A stretch of DNA of 52,773 nucleotides from RGIG4608 sp051867875 (GTDB lineage: Bacteria; Bacillota; Clostridia; Oscillospirales; CAG-272): NCBI GenBank assembly GCA_051867875.1, contig JBJDZG010000022.1, forward strand, positions 1 to 52,773, read 5' to 3'. The translations under genes were made by a program, and so were the position numbers. Below are positions 15,525 through 24,562 of the stretch, piece by piece. Under the pieces are notes generated by a model. It ran no database searches, had not been told where the DNA came from, and saw only the letters and a list, made by a program, of their open reading frames with translations. Positions within the stretch are counted from its first letter, which is position 1; the number at the start of each line of letters is the position of its first letter.

Positions 15525-16391
15525 CTACGATATAACCATCGCAAGTGTGCCCGCAACGATTGCGGCAAGACCTATGGCGGATTTTTTCGAGAGCCGTTCA
15601 CGGAAAACCACCGCGGAGAAGGCGACGGTTATAAGAATACTCAATTTGTCAATGGGCACGACGACGCTCGCAAGTCCGTCCTGCAACGCCCTGTAATAGC
15701 AGAGCCACGAGCCGCCCGTGGCAAGACCCGAAAGGCAGATGAAACCGAGCTCTTTTGTCGGAATTCCGCGGATTGAGTTCTGTTTGCCCGTTGCGAACAC
15801 CATAACCCAAGCCATGACCAGCACAACGCCTGTTCGAATGGCGGTGCCGAGGTTTGACTCCACGCCCGAAATGCCTATTTTGCCGAGAATTGAGGTAAGG
15901 CTCGCAAACACCGCCGAGCCGACGGCGTAGAAAAACCAGCTCTTGCCCTTCACCTCGCCGTCTTTTTTGACGTCCTTTTTCTCAATCATCAAAAACGTGC
16001 CGACCGCAATAAGGACGACGCCGAGGGCTTTGGGGAGATTTATCTGCTCGTTAAGGAAAATAAAAGCGAGAATAATCGTCAGCACCGTGCTCGATTTGTC
16101 GATGGGCACGACCTTGTTTATGTTGCCGATGGAGAGTGCCTTGAAGTAGCAGAGCCACGAAGCACCCGTTGACAACCCCGACAGGACGAGGAAGAGGAGA
16201 GTTTTAGGCTCTATTGACGATATTTGATTTTGCGAGCCGACGACGAATACCATCAGCCAGGAAAAAGCAAGCACGACGAGTGTGCGAATGGCGGTCGCCA
16301 CGGTGGAATCCGTTTTCTTGATTCCGCACTTTGCCAAAATTGAAGTTACGCCCGCAAAAAATGCCGAGCCGAATGCAAATGCAATCCACAT
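15525..16391 (-). CDS. EamA/DMT-family transporter with near-identical halves
   Basis: This 288-residue inner-membrane protein has ten predicted helices in two EamA repeats (about 1-138 and 150-288). Each repeat contains SxFAxxTSIL-K-GI, ATAIRT, SGL(S/A)TG(A/G)SWLCY and VVPIDK at equivalent positions, so the internal duplication is unusually well preserved. Family members export or import metabolites such as amino acids or drugs; the substrate here is unknown. The start ATG has a GGAGGA site. It is flanked by the glycosylase and clpB and probably transcribed alone. Confidence 0.88.
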   Translation of the reverse strand: MWIAFAFGSAFFAGVTSILAKCGIKKTDSTVATAIRTLVVLAFSWLMVFVVGSQNQISSIEPKTLLFLVLSGLSTGASWLCYFKALSIGNINKVVPIDKSSTVLTIILAFIFLNEQINLPKALGVVLIAVGTFLMIEKKDVKKDGEVKGKSWFFYAVGSAVFASLTSILGKIGISGVESNLGTAIRTGVVLVMAWVMVFATGKQNSIRGIPTKELGFICLSGLATGGSWLCYYRALQDGLASVVVPIDKLSILITVAFSAVVFRERLSKKSAIGLAAIVAGTLAMVIS

Positions 16392-16526
16392 AAATCCGTC
16401 CTCCGAAAGAAAATTATCTTACATTCCGCATTATAGCACGGCGCGAGGAAAAAATAAAGATATTTTTGCCCAAAATCTTTCCGATTTTCAAAAAAAGTCG
16501 AAACGGGGCGGAGAAAAAATGAGTGA

Positions 16527-16580
16527 AAAAACACCGCTGTCGCGTGAGCTTTGCTTATGCTCGCGCTTGGCGGTGTTTTG
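16527..16580 (-). terminator. clpB terminator region
   Basis: AAAACACCGC (16527-16536) pairs with GCGGTGTTTT (about 16570-16579) with a partly paired CGCG/CGCG interior. On the minus strand it lies just after the clpB stop and ends in U residues. Confidence 0.7.
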
Positions 16581-16593
16581 AATAATTGTTCGG

Positions 16594-19194
16594 TTAAGCT
16601 AAATCGCGGATAAAGAGCTTTGAACCGTCAAAATCAACGGTCAGTGTGCTCTCGGGCTCGATATTGCCCTCGATAATCGCCTTTGCGATAAGCGTTTCGA
16701 TATGGGACTGAATAAAGCGTTTGAGCGGTCTTGCGCCGTAGGCACAGTCGTATGCGGAATCCATGATGAAATCCTTTGCCTTTTGCGTAATCTTGACGTG
16801 AAGCTGTTTGTCTTTAAGACGGCGGTCGAGGTCGGCAATAAGCAAATCTACGATGCCACAGACGTTTTCACGTGTCAGGGGCTTGTAGAATACGATTTCG
16901 TCAAGACGGTTGAGAAACTCGGGGCGGAAGGAGCGTTTTAGAAGCCCTGAAACCTCTGCGCGAGCGCTGTCGCTGATTTCGCCGTCGGGCGTAATTCCGT
17001 CAAGAATAGTGCTCGAACCGAGATTTGAGGTCAAAATGATTACGGTGTTCTTGAAATCAACCGTTCTGCCCTGACTGTCGGTTATACGTCCGTCGTCAAG
17101 CACCTGCAAAAGCACGTTGAAAACGTCGGGATGTGCCTTTTCAACCTCGTCAAAGAGGATAACGGAATACGGTTTTCTGCGAACGGCTTCGGTCAGTTGA
17201 CCGCCCTCGTCGTAGCCGACGTATCCGGGAGGCGCTCCGATAAGCCTTGAAACGGAATATTTCTCCATATATTCGCTCATATCGATTCTTATCATGCTCT
17301 TTTCGTCGTCAAACAGTGCCTCGGCAAGAGCCTTTGCAAGCTCCGTCTTGCCGACACCCGTAGGACCGAGGAAAAGAAACGAGCCTATGGGACGGCGCGG
17401 GTCCTTTATGCCGGCACGCGAACGCAAAATTGCCTCACTGACCTTGGTAACGGCTTCGTCCTGACCTATTACACGCTTATGGAGAATATCCGTAAGACCG
17501 AGGAGCTTTTCGCGCTCACTCTCCATAATCTTGTCAACGGGAATGCCCGTCCACCTTGCCACGATACGGCAGATTTCCTCTTCGCTGACCTTGTCGCGCA
17601 AGAGGAAATAATTGCTTCCCATCTCTTCCGCACGGCGCTCCTCTTCTTCAAGCTGTTTTTTAAGCCCCGGGAGCTTGCCGAATTTCAGCTCGGCGGCTTT
17701 GGCAAGGTCGTAGTTGCTCTGCGCGCGCTCAATGTCGGCATTCGTCTGCTCGATTTCCTCGCGGAGCTTCTGGAGCTTTTCAATGGACTGCTTTTCAACC
17801 TTCCATTTCGATTTCATTTCGTCAAAGGTGCTTCGCATCTCGGAGAGCTCCGTCTGTATTTCCTTCAAGTGCTCGCGCGCGAGCTTTCCGTCCTCTTTTT
17901 TGAGCGCGGCTTCCTCGATTTCGTGTTGCATGATTTTGCGCGCGACCTCGTCCATTTCGGACGGCATGGAGTTCATCTCGGTTTTTATCAGCGCGCAAGC
18001 CTCGTCTACAAGGTCAATCGCCTTGTCGGGAAGGAAACGGTCCGTGATATAGCGGTCGGAGAGCGTTGCGGCGGCGATGAGCGCGCTGTCGTGGATTTTA
18101 ACGCCGTGGAACACCTCGTAGCGCTCTTTAAGACCTCGTAATATTGAAATCGTGTCCTCAACGGTAGGTTCGCTGACTATTACGGGCTGGAAACGGCGTT
18201 CAAGTGCCGCGTCCTTTTCAATGTACTGACGGTACTCGTTAAGAGTGGTCGCGCCGATACAGTGAAGCTCACCGCGGGCGAGCATGGGCTTTAATAGATT
18301 GCCCGCGTCCATCGCGCCGTCGGTCTTTCCCGCACCGACGATGGTGTGAAGCTCATCTATGAACAGAATAATTTTGCCGTCGCTGTTTTTGACTTCTTCA
18401 AGGACGGCTTTGAGCCTCTCCTCAAACTCGCCGCGGAATTTTGCTCCCGCGATAAGAGCGCCCATATCCAGTGAAAATATAATTCGCTCCTTGAGATTGT
18501 CGGGCACGTCGCCCTTTGCAATTCTCAGAGCAAGTCCCTCTGCTATTGCAGTCTTGCCGACGCCGGGCTCACCGATAAGACAGGGGTTGTTTTTGGCCTT
18601 TCGGGAGAGTATGCGGATAACGTTTCTTATCTCGTCATCTCTGCCGATAACGGGGTCGAGCTTCTGTTCCTTTGCTTTTGCGACAAGGTCCTCGCCGTAT
18701 TTATTGAGTACGTCGTAGGTCTGCTCGGGGTTATCGCCGGTTACGGTTCTGTTTCCGCGCACATTTTTAAGAGCGCCGAGAAACGCGTCCTGCGTAAGTC
18801 CCGATTTTCTGAAAATATCCTTGACCTTCATATCCGCCTTTGAGAAGAGCGCAAGCATAAGGTGTTCAACCGAGATAAACTCGTCTTTCATTCTCTTCGC
18901 CTGCGATTCGGCTTCGCTCAGTACGTTGTCAAGACCCCTTGACATATAGAGCTTGTCGGCTTGCATTCCCGAAACCTTGGGAAGAGAATCGATACCTTCT
19001 TTGGCGAGCGTCTTTACGTTTTCGAGCGATGCTCCCGACTGTGTGATGAGGTTCGGAATAAGCCCGCCCTCTTTTGAGATAAGGGCAAAGAGCAGGTGTA
19101 CCTGTTCAAGCTGCTGATTGCCGTTATTCATCGCGCAGGACTGCATATCCTGTAATGCTTCTATGCTTTTTTGAGTAAATTGATTAGTATTCAT
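16594..19194 (-). CDS. clpB: ATP-dependent disaggregase ClpB
   Basis: This 866-residue Hsp100 works with DnaK to pull apart aggregated proteins in the cytosol. The N-domain carries two Clp_N repeats (1-145). The first AAA+ module has Walker A GEPGVGKT (208-215) and Walker B ILFIDE (about 278). A long coiled middle domain spans about 400-525, which separates ClpB from ClpA/ClpC. The second module has Walker A GPTGVGKT (about 608-615). Length is normal for ClpB. It lies 64 bp downstream of hsp20 in the same orientation, with a short hairpin (GGGAATCC/GGATTCCC, 19225-19251) between. HrcA control through the CIRCE site at 19851 is likely for both. Confidence 0.96.
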   Translation of the reverse strand: MNTNQFTQKSIEALQDMQSCAMNNGNQQLEQVHLLFALISKEGGLIPNLITQSGASLENVKTLAKEGIDSLPKVSGMQADKLYMSRGLDNVLSEAESQAKRMKDEFISVEHLMLALFSKADMKVKDIFRKSGLTQDAFLGALKNVRGNRTVTGDNPEQTYDVLNKYGEDLVAKAKEQKLDPVIGRDDEIRNVIRILSRKAKNNPCLIGEPGVGKTAIAEGLALRIAKGDVPDNLKERIIFSLDMGALIAGAKFRGEFEERLKAVLEEVKNSDGKIILFIDELHTIVGAGKTDGAMDAGNLLKPMLARGELHCIGATTLNEYRQYIEKDAALERRFQPVIVSEPTVEDTISILRGLKERYEVFHGVKIHDSALIAAATLSDRYITDRFLPDKAIDLVDEACALIKTEMNSMPSEMDEVARKIMQHEIEEAALKKEDGKLAREHLKEIQTELSEMRSTFDEMKSKWKVEKQSIEKLQKLREEIEQTNADIERAQSNYDLAKAAELKFGKLPGLKKQLEEEERRAEEMGSNYFLLRDKVSEEEICRIVARWTGIPVDKIMESEREKLLGLTDILHKRVIGQDEAVTKVSEAILRSRAGIKDPRRPIGSFLFLGPTGVGKTELAKALAEALFDDEKSMIRIDMSEYMEKYSVSRLIGAPPGYVGYDEGGQLTEAVRRKPYSVILFDEVEKAHPDVFNVLLQVLDDGRITDSQGRTVDFKNTVIILTSNLGSSTILDGITPDGEISDSARAEVSGLLKRSFRPEFLNRLDEIVFYKPLTRENVCGIVDLLIADLDRRLKDKQLHVKITQKAKDFIMDSAYDCAYGARPLKRFIQSHIETLIAKAIIEGNIEPESTLTVDFDGSKLFIRDLA

Positions 19195-19258
19195 ATACAG
19201 TACCTCGTTGCATTAAAGTAGATTGGGAATCCCTCAAAGAGAAGGATTCCCGAGATAT

Positions 19259-19693
19259 TTACCGAATTTCAATCTGTCTGCCTTCCTCGGGCTTTGCTTC
19301 TGCTTTCGGCAAGGTAAGCTCAAGCACTCCGTCTTTGTAGGAAGCGGTGATTTCATCGCTCTTTATGCCGTCAAGGTCAAAGCTGCGGCTGAAAGAACCG
19401 TAGGAACGCTCCCTCTTGATATAGTTGCCCTTTTTGTCCTTCTCGTCGTTTTCGGATTTGTGTTCGGCGTGGATTGTAAGATAACCGTTTCTGACTTCGG
19501 CGTGGATATCCTCTTTGGCAAAGCCGGGCAGGTCAGCTTCCAAAACGTAAGAGTGCTCGGTTTCACGAATATCGGTCTTGAAGGCAGGAAGCTGATGTCC
19601 GAAAAAGTGCTTCTCGAAATCCTCCATTTCTTTGAAAGGGTCGTAAGCGGAAACATAACGGTTACCGCGAGCAAATGGTGTAAGTTCAAACAT
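19259..19693 (-). CDS. Small heat-shock protein (Hsp20/alpha-crystallin)
   Basis: This 144-residue holdase binds unfolding proteins and hands them to ClpB/DnaK. The alpha-crystallin domain covers about 37-135, with YVLEADLPGFAKEDI, NGYLTIHAEH, RSYGSFSRSF and the conserved A-x-x-x-x-G-V-L-x-L-x-L-P motif (YKDGVLELTLPK). The N-terminus is short, as in class A bacterial sHsps. The ATG is preceded by AAGGAGG. It is the first gene of an hsp20-clpB unit with a perfect CIRCE operator about 160 bp upstream. Confidence 0.94.
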   Translation of the reverse strand: MFELTPFARGNRYVSAYDPFKEMEDFEKHFFGHQLPAFKTDIRETEHSYVLEADLPGFAKEDIHAEVRNGYLTIHAEHKSENDEKDKKGNYIKRERSYGSFSRSFDLDGIKSDEITASYKDGVLELTLPKAEAKPEEGRQIEIR

Positions 19694-19850
19694 AACAGAA
19701 TCCTCCTTATAGATTTGTATTATATATTGTTTGTAAAAAGAGAGTATTTTATACGTGCCCGATGATTTCGGGCTCCGTTCCTTTTACGCTAATAATCATA
19801 CGCCGAAAATATGAAATAAAAAACATATTTTTATGAACATTTTGTAAATA

Positions 19851-19877
19851 TTAGCACTCTTTTGTAAAGAGTGCTAA
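19851..19877 (-). promoter_or_regulatory. CIRCE operator (HrcA-binding site)
   Basis: TTAGCACTC (19851-19859), nine bases, GAGTGCTAA (19869-19877) is an exact match to the CIRCE inverted repeat. It lies upstream of hsp20-clpB. Placing clpB and hsp20 under HrcA (class I heat-shock control) is the direct reading; the -35/-10 boxes of the operon between 19700 and 19850 are weak by eye. No hrcA gene is in the window. Confidence 0.93.
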
Positions 19878-20050
19878 AAACATGCTGATAAAACCGAGTC
19901 GAAACCGCCGCGATATAGCCGATTTCTTGGCAAAGTCTAAATTAATATGCTAAATAATTGACCGAAATACACCCTTATTAAAATTTTTGCCCGGCGAGAA
20001 TTTTGGAGCGCAAAATTTAAGATGCGGACAAAATAGTTTTTTCATACCTA

Positions 20051-20079
20051 TTGACAATTAAGTACGAATGTGATACAAT
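20051..20079 (+). promoter_or_regulatory. Promoter of the SCIFF operon
   Basis: TTGACA (20051-20056), 17-bp spacer, TACAAT (20074-20079). The peptide gene starts 57 nt downstream of the -10 box. Confidence 0.82.
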
Positions 20080-20136
20080 TATGAAGATAAAAGGTGATTA
20101 TTTATACCCTAATTTTGAAAATCGGAGGTTTTTATC

Positions 20137-20286
20137 ATGAAAAGAATCAAGACTATTGAAACAAAGGATTTGAACAATACAGTAAAGAACGGCGGCTGCG
20201 GCGAGTGCCAGACATCTTGCCAGTCTGCTTGCAAGACTTCCTGCGGCGTTGCAAATCAGAAATGCGAGAACAAGAACAACGACTGA
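20137..20286 (+). CDS. scfA: SCIFF ranthipeptide precursor
   Basis: This 49-residue peptide carries six cysteines (21, 24, 28, 32, 36 and 43) in its C-terminal half, the 'six cysteines in forty-five residues' pattern. The leader MKRIKTIETKDLNNTVKNGG and the core CGECQTSCQSACKTSC are almost canonical. The radical-SAM maturase encoded next door would install thioether bonds from cysteine sulfur to residues within the core, giving a ranthipeptide. CGGAGG precedes the ATG. SCIFF peptides are nearly universal in Clostridia; their roles in quorum-type signalling and metabolism are only partly defined. No dedicated exporter or protease is adjacent. Confidence 0.95.
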   Translation: MKRIKTIETKDLNNTVKNGGCGECQTSCQSACKTSCGVANQKCENKNND

Positions 20287-20302
20287 TTTGAGTCGATTTG
20301 TA

Positions 20303-20332
20303 AAAACGCTGTCTTTTGGGACAGCGTTTTGC
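20303..20332 (+). terminator. Intra-operon terminator/attenuator after the SCIFF gene
   Basis: AAAACGCTGTC (20303-20313) pairs with GACAGCGTTTT (20320-20330). It lies between the peptide gene and the maturase, so most transcripts may stop here and the peptide would be made in excess of the enzyme. Confidence 0.82.
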
Positions 20333-20349
20333 ATTGTTAAGGAGAAAAT

Positions 20350-21726
20350 ATGGTACATCAGTATAAATTAAACGGATACAATATCGTGCTTGACACGTGT
20401 AGCGGCTCTGTGCACGCCGTTGACGAGGTGGCTTACGACGTTATCGAGATGTATAAGAGCGCAGGCGAGGAAGAAATCGTAGAAGCTATGCTCAAAAAGT
20501 ATGCGGATATGCCCGACGTAACGAGAGAAGACATTCTTCTCTGCATCGGCGACGTAAAGGAGCTTGAGGAGAGAGGAAAGCTCTATTCCGAGGACAAATT
20601 TGAAAATCTTGCATACGATTACAAAAACAACAGCAACGTCATCAAGGCACTTTGCCTGCACGTAGCACACACCTGCAATCTCAACTGCTCTTACTGCTTC
20701 GCAAGTCAGGGCAAGTATCAGGGAGAGCGCGCGATAATGAGCTTTGAGGTGGGCAAGCAGGCGTTTGATTTCCTCGTTGCAAACTCCGGAACGAGAAGAA
20801 ACCTTGAGGTTGACTTCTTCGGCGGTGAGCCCCTTATGAACTGGGACGTGGTAAAACAGCTCGTCGCTTACGCGAGAAGCATTGAAAAAGAGCACAATAA
20901 GAATTTCCGCTTTACCCTCACGACTAACGGTTTGCTTATCGACGACGAGGTCATCGATTTTCTCAATAAGGAAATGAGTAACGTCGTATTAAGCCTTGAC
21001 GGACGCAAAGAGGTTCACGACCTTTTCAGAAAGGACTGCGCGGGCAACGGAAGCTACGACAGAATAATTCCCAAATTCAAGCGTCTTGTAGACGCGCGAG
21101 AGGGCAAAAATTACTATATGCGCGGTACTTTTACGCACAACAACGTGGATTTCACCGAGGATATTTTCCACATGGCTGACCTCGGATTTACCGAGCTCAG
21201 TATGGAGCCCGTCGTTTGCGCTCCCGATGACCCGTGTGCACTTACAGACGAGGATTTGCCGAGGCTCTTTGAACAGTACGAGATACTCGCAAAGGAAATG
21301 ATAAAGCGCAAGAAAGAGGGAAGACCTTTCACTTTCTATCACTATATGATAGACCTTAAACACGGTCCTTGTATCTATAAGAGAATCACGGGCTGCGGCT
21401 CGGGCACGGAGTATATGGCGGTTACGCCCTGGGGCGAGCTCTTCCCCTGCCATCAGTTCGTCGGCGACCCTAAATACAGTCTCGGCAATATTTGGGACGG
21501 CGTTACAAATAAGACCTGTCAGGACGAGTTCCGCTCCTGCAACGCCTATGCGCGTAAGGAATGCCACGATTGCTGGGCACAGCTTTACTGCTCGGGCGGT
21601 TGCGCGGCTAATGCTTACCACGCAACGGGAAATATCGGCGGTATCTATAAATACGGCTGTGAGCTTTTCAAAAAGCGCATAGAGTGTGCAGTAATGATGC
21701 AGGTCGCAGAAGCTGATGAAGAATGA
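20350..21726 (+). CDS. Radical-SAM SCIFF maturase (thioether-forming)
   Basis: This 458-residue enzyme matures the SCIFF peptide. Residues 1-90 form the PqqD-like RiPP recognition element. The radical-SAM [4Fe-4S] motif is C109-x3-C113-x2-C116 (HTCNLNCSYC). It is followed by FGGEPLMN (SAM-binding GGEP) and TTNGLL. The C-terminal SPASM region has multiple cysteines (CGSGTEYM, PCHQFVG, CHDCWAQLYCSGGCAAN), which bind auxiliary clusters. Length matches CteB-type enzymes. The ATG follows AAGGAG. Its stop overlaps the downstream decarboxylase start (ATGA). Confidence 0.95.
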   Translation: MVHQYKLNGYNIVLDTCSGSVHAVDEVAYDVIEMYKSAGEEEIVEAMLKKYADMPDVTREDILLCIGDVKELEERGKLYSEDKFENLAYDYKNNSNVIKALCLHVAHTCNLNCSYCFASQGKYQGERAIMSFEVGKQAFDFLVANSGTRRNLEVDFFGGEPLMNWDVVKQLVAYARSIEKEHNKNFRFTLTTNGLLIDDEVIDFLNKEMSNVVLSLDGRKEVHDLFRKDCAGNGSYDRIIPKFKRLVDAREGKNYYMRGTFTHNNVDFTEDIFHMADLGFTELSMEPVVCAPDDPCALTDEDLPRLFEQYEILAKEMIKRKKEGRPFTFYHYMIDLKHGPCIYKRITGCGSGTEYMAVTPWGELFPCHQFVGDPKYSLGNIWDGVTNKTCQDEFRSCNAYARKECHDCWAQLYCSGGCAANAYHATGNIGGIYKYGCELFKKRIECAVMMQVAEADEE

Positions 21727-23051
21727 ACACCCCGATAATTGATTTTGTAAAAAAATATTCGGAGAGCGGCACGGCGCGTTTCCATATGCCCGGGCATAAG
21801 GGACGAGGAGAATACGCCCCCGATATTACCGAAATAAAGGGAGCAGACGAGCTGTACGGTGCTGACGGAATTATTGCCGAGAGCGAGAATAACGCAACGG
21901 CACTTTTCGACAGCGCGCACAGCTATTATTCCACCGAGGGCTCTACTTTGGCAATAAAGGCTATGCTCACCCTGGCGGCGTCCGAAAGACCGCAGGGCGA
22001 GCGCCCGCTCTTTCTGGCGGCGAGAAACGTGCATAAGGCGTTTGTCTACGGCGCGGCGATGCTCGATGCAGAGGTCGAGTGGATTTATTCCTCGGCGGGA
22101 CATATCTGCGAGTGCAAAATAAGTCCCGAGGACGCTGAGAGAGCCATAAAGATGTGCCGACGCAAGCCCGACGGGCTGTATATAACCTCTCCCGATTATC
22201 TCGGAAACGTTGCGGACGTTGAGAAAATTGCCGAGGTTTGCGACAGGCACGGAGTGCCCCTCCTGGTCGATAACGCCCACGGCGCGTATCTGGCTTTTCT
22301 TGAAGAAAATATGCACCCGCTCGCTCTCGGGGCTTCAATGTGTGCGGATTCCGCCCATAAAACCCTGCCCGTGCTGACGGGCGGAGCGTACCTGCATATT
22401 GCAAAAAAGGCGGAGCGCTTTTGCCAAGGAGCGCGCGGCGCGCTTGCTATGTATGCATCGACAAGCCCCTCGTATCTCATTTTGCAGTCGCTTGACGCCT
22501 GCAATAAATATCTTGCCGAATCGGACGGAAAAAGGCGCGTATTCGCTACGGAGTACGTCAAAAACGCAAGAAAAATGCTCGCAGATAAGAACATCGTAAC
22601 CGAGGGCAACGAGCCTCTTAAAATCGTGATAAACGCCGCGGCTTCGGGCTACGACGGACGCATGCTCGGTGAAATATTGCGAGAGAGGAGCATAGAGCCC
22701 GAGTTCTGCGACGGCGACTATACCGTGCTTATGGCGAGCGAATTTAACAGCGACGGGGAATTTGATGCTTTGAGCAAGGCTTTTGAGAGCCTTGAAGCGA
22801 GAGCACCCGTGGAGCGCGAATTTGTGAAAGCACCGCACTGCAAGGTCGGAATGAGCATAAGGGAGGCGGTTTTCTCCCCCTCTGAAACCGTTGAGGCAGA
22901 CAAAGCCTTAGGCAGAATATGCGCCCTGCCGACGGTGTCGTGTCCCCCCGCCGTGCCCGTTGCGATAAGCGGTGAGATAATCGACGAGGACTGTATAACC
23001 GCCCTTAAACGGTACGGAATGACGCAAATCGACGTCGTGAAAAATAAATAA
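21723..23051 (+). CDS. Orn/Lys/Arg decarboxylase-family PLP enzyme
   Basis: This 442-residue fold-type I enzyme belongs to the lysine/arginine/ornithine decarboxylase family and probably produces a polyamine or diamine precursor. It opens with FHMPGHKGRG, the family's N-terminal signature, and the PLP lysine is in DSAHKTLPVLTGGA (near residue 205), after VDNAHGAY. It lacks the N-terminal receiver-like wing of the inducible enterobacterial enzymes, so it is the short form seen next to tmk in many Firmicutes. Its start overlaps the SCIFF maturase stop by 4 bp. That coupling may be only an operon habit; no functional tie to the peptide is evident. Confidence 0.88.
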   Translation: MNTPIIDFVKKYSESGTARFHMPGHKGRGEYAPDITEIKGADELYGADGIIAESENNATALFDSAHSYYSTEGSTLAIKAMLTLAASERPQGERPLFLAARNVHKAFVYGAAMLDAEVEWIYSSAGHICECKISPEDAERAIKMCRRKPDGLYITSPDYLGNVADVEKIAEVCDRHGVPLLVDNAHGAYLAFLEENMHPLALGASMCADSAHKTLPVLTGGAYLHIAKKAERFCQGARGALAMYASTSPSYLILQSLDACNKYLAESDGKRRVFATEYVKNARKMLADKNIVTEGNEPLKIVINAAASGYDGRMLGEILRERSIEPEFCDGDYTVLMASEFNSDGEFDALSKAFESLEARAPVEREFVKAPHCKVGMSIREAVFSPSETVEADKALGRICALPTVSCPPAVPVAISGEIIDEDCITALKRYGMTQIDVVKNK

Positions 23052-23080
23052 AAAACGGACACCGCAGTGTCCGTTTTCTG
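23052..23080 (+). terminator. Terminator after the decarboxylase gene
   Basis: AAAACGGACAC and GTGTCCGTTTT form an 11-bp stem around CGCA, followed by CTGTTTT. Confidence 0.85.
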
Positions 23081-23226
23081 TTTTCTTTCGAAACACAAAA
23101 AATATCTTGCAATTTATCAAAAAAAGGAATATAATTGTTTTGACAGAATTGAACGAGGAATTCAGCTTGCGTTTCTGATTGCTTGTAATCATTTGATACG
23201 AACTGCTTTTACGGGAGGAAGTCTTA

Positions 23227-24054
23227 ATGAAAAAAATTTTTTTATTATTAATTGCAGTACTGTCAATTATCTGTCTTTACGTGTCCTGCTTCGACGGATT
23301 GGATACGGATATTTCCGATATTGAAGATTTACCGAATGACGGAGAGGGAATTTCGATAAAAATTCTCCACGCAGGCGGTGCGTATGACGGAAAGAGCTAT
23401 CTCAACGCCCAGGAAGCATTTGATTATTACTATTCGCAGGGGTACAGATATTTTGAATATGACTTGAAGCTCTCCTCTGACGGACGCCTTATCGCCACAC
23501 ACGATTTTGAATATCTGCCGATAAGCGACGGAAATATAACCTACGAAGAATTTACGGCACTTAAACTTGAAGGCGGGCTTACTCCCGTTAACGAGCAGTG
23601 GCTTATCAATACCATTACGGCACATACCGACGTTAGAATTGTGGTCGATGCAAAAATGGATACTCGTGAGGGGGACGTCGCGGTGCTCAAACGGATTGAA
23701 GAACTTGAGAGCATATACGGCATTGACGTTTCTGCGAATATTATCCCCGAAATATTTTCGATTGAAATGTGGGAGGATGTGCAGACGTGCACCACGTTCG
23801 ATTACTACTTTTTTTCGCACTACAAGGAATATTACAGTGTGGATACGATTTTAGAGCATTTTTCATCTCCTAAAATTCTGGGCGTGGCAATTCCCACGTG
23901 GACTGATAACTACATTAAGTCAAATCTGTATAAAATCAAGGACGCAGGCAAAAAGCTCTTCGTTTTTACCGTGATGAATGATGAACACCTTGCCTTTGCA
24001 GAGGAGATTGGGGCGGACGGCATATATATTGACGGTATTGATATTGACGAATAA
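23227..24054 (+). CDS. Lipoprotein with glycerophosphodiester phosphodiesterase domain
   Basis: This 275-residue protein has a signal peptide ending in a lipobox-like YVSC (Cys about 20) and a short acidic linker. The remainder is a GDPD-type TIM barrel: ILHAGGAYDGKSYLNAQEAF (first His), YFEYDLKLSSDGRLIATHDF (Glu, Asp and second His) and a terminal FTVMNDE..A...GADGIYIDG strand. HR of the usual HRG motif is replaced by HAGG, so the metal or substrate site may differ. It would hydrolyse phosphodiesters outside the cell. GGGAGGA precedes the ATG. It is monocistronic. Confidence 0.84.
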   Translation: MKKIFLLLIAVLSIICLYVSCFDGLDTDISDIEDLPNDGEGISIKILHAGGAYDGKSYLNAQEAFDYYYSQGYRYFEYDLKLSSDGRLIATHDFEYLPISDGNITYEEFTALKLEGGLTPVNEQWLINTITAHTDVRIVVDAKMDTREGDVAVLKRIEELESIYGIDVSANIIPEIFSIEMWEDVQTCTTFDYYFFSHYKEYYSVDTILEHFSSPKILGVAIPTWTDNYIKSNLYKIKDAGKKLFVFTVMNDEHLAFAEEIGADGIYIDGIDIDE

Positions 24055-24086
24055 TTTGAAACGGCGTGCGAATTTTGCCATAAGTA

Positions 24087-24115
24087 TTGTAATTTCCGCA
24101 AAGGCATGATATAAT
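24087..24115 (+). promoter_or_regulatory. Promoter of the small lipoprotein gene
   Basis: TTGTAA (24087-24092), 17-bp spacer, TATAAT (24110-24115), with the start codon 33 nt downstream. Confidence 0.65.
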
Positions 24116-24147
24116 AGTTTGAAAATAAACAAAAAGAGGTATTGACT

Positions 24148-24549
24148 ATGAAAAAAATTATTTCCGTTTTGCTCGTTTTGATTATGCTTCTCTCGCTTAC
24201 TTCCTGCGAGGGATACAGCGCAACTATGCTCGTAAAGGTCAATACAAACGATTATTGCTCTGCAAATTGGGGCACGCTTGAGGGCACTCTCGTCCTCAAT
24301 ACCACGAAGAAAAGCGGCACCGCTGAAAGCGCAATTCACTATACCGCCTCTCTTGAGGAGGGCGAGCTGACTGTTTATTATTACGTGCGTCTGCCCGGCG
24401 ACAAGCAAAAAATTGAGCTTTTCACCATTAAGGGCGGAGAGAGCATTGAGGACCGCGGCGGTTACGTCGAAATGAATAATAATATTCAAGTCATAATCGA
24501 AACAAACGGTAAAACCAAGGGCGGCAGCATTAAGATAGATTTTGAATAA
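24148..24549 (+). CDS. Small lipoprotein of unknown function
   Basis: This 133-residue protein has a clear lipoprotein signal (KKIISVLLVLIMLLSLTSC, Cys about 19). The mature part is beta-rich and polar (TLEGTLVLNTTKKSG, LTVYYYVRLPGDKQ). I recognise no family. I chose ATG 24148 because AAAGAGG is 8 nt upstream; the in-frame TTG at 24142 is too close to that site. It has its own promoter and terminator. Confidence 0.75.
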   Translation: MKKIISVLLVLIMLLSLTSCEGYSATMLVKVNTNDYCSANWGTLEGTLVLNTTKKSGTAESAIHYTASLEEGELTVYYYVRLPGDKQKIELFTIKGGESIEDRGGYVEMNNNIQVIIETNGKTKGGSIKIDFE

Positions 24550-24562
24550 TACGCACCACACT

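Noticed and set aside
20989..21621. 210-residue minus-strand frame
   Set aside because: It is the shadow of the radical-SAM SCIFF maturase.
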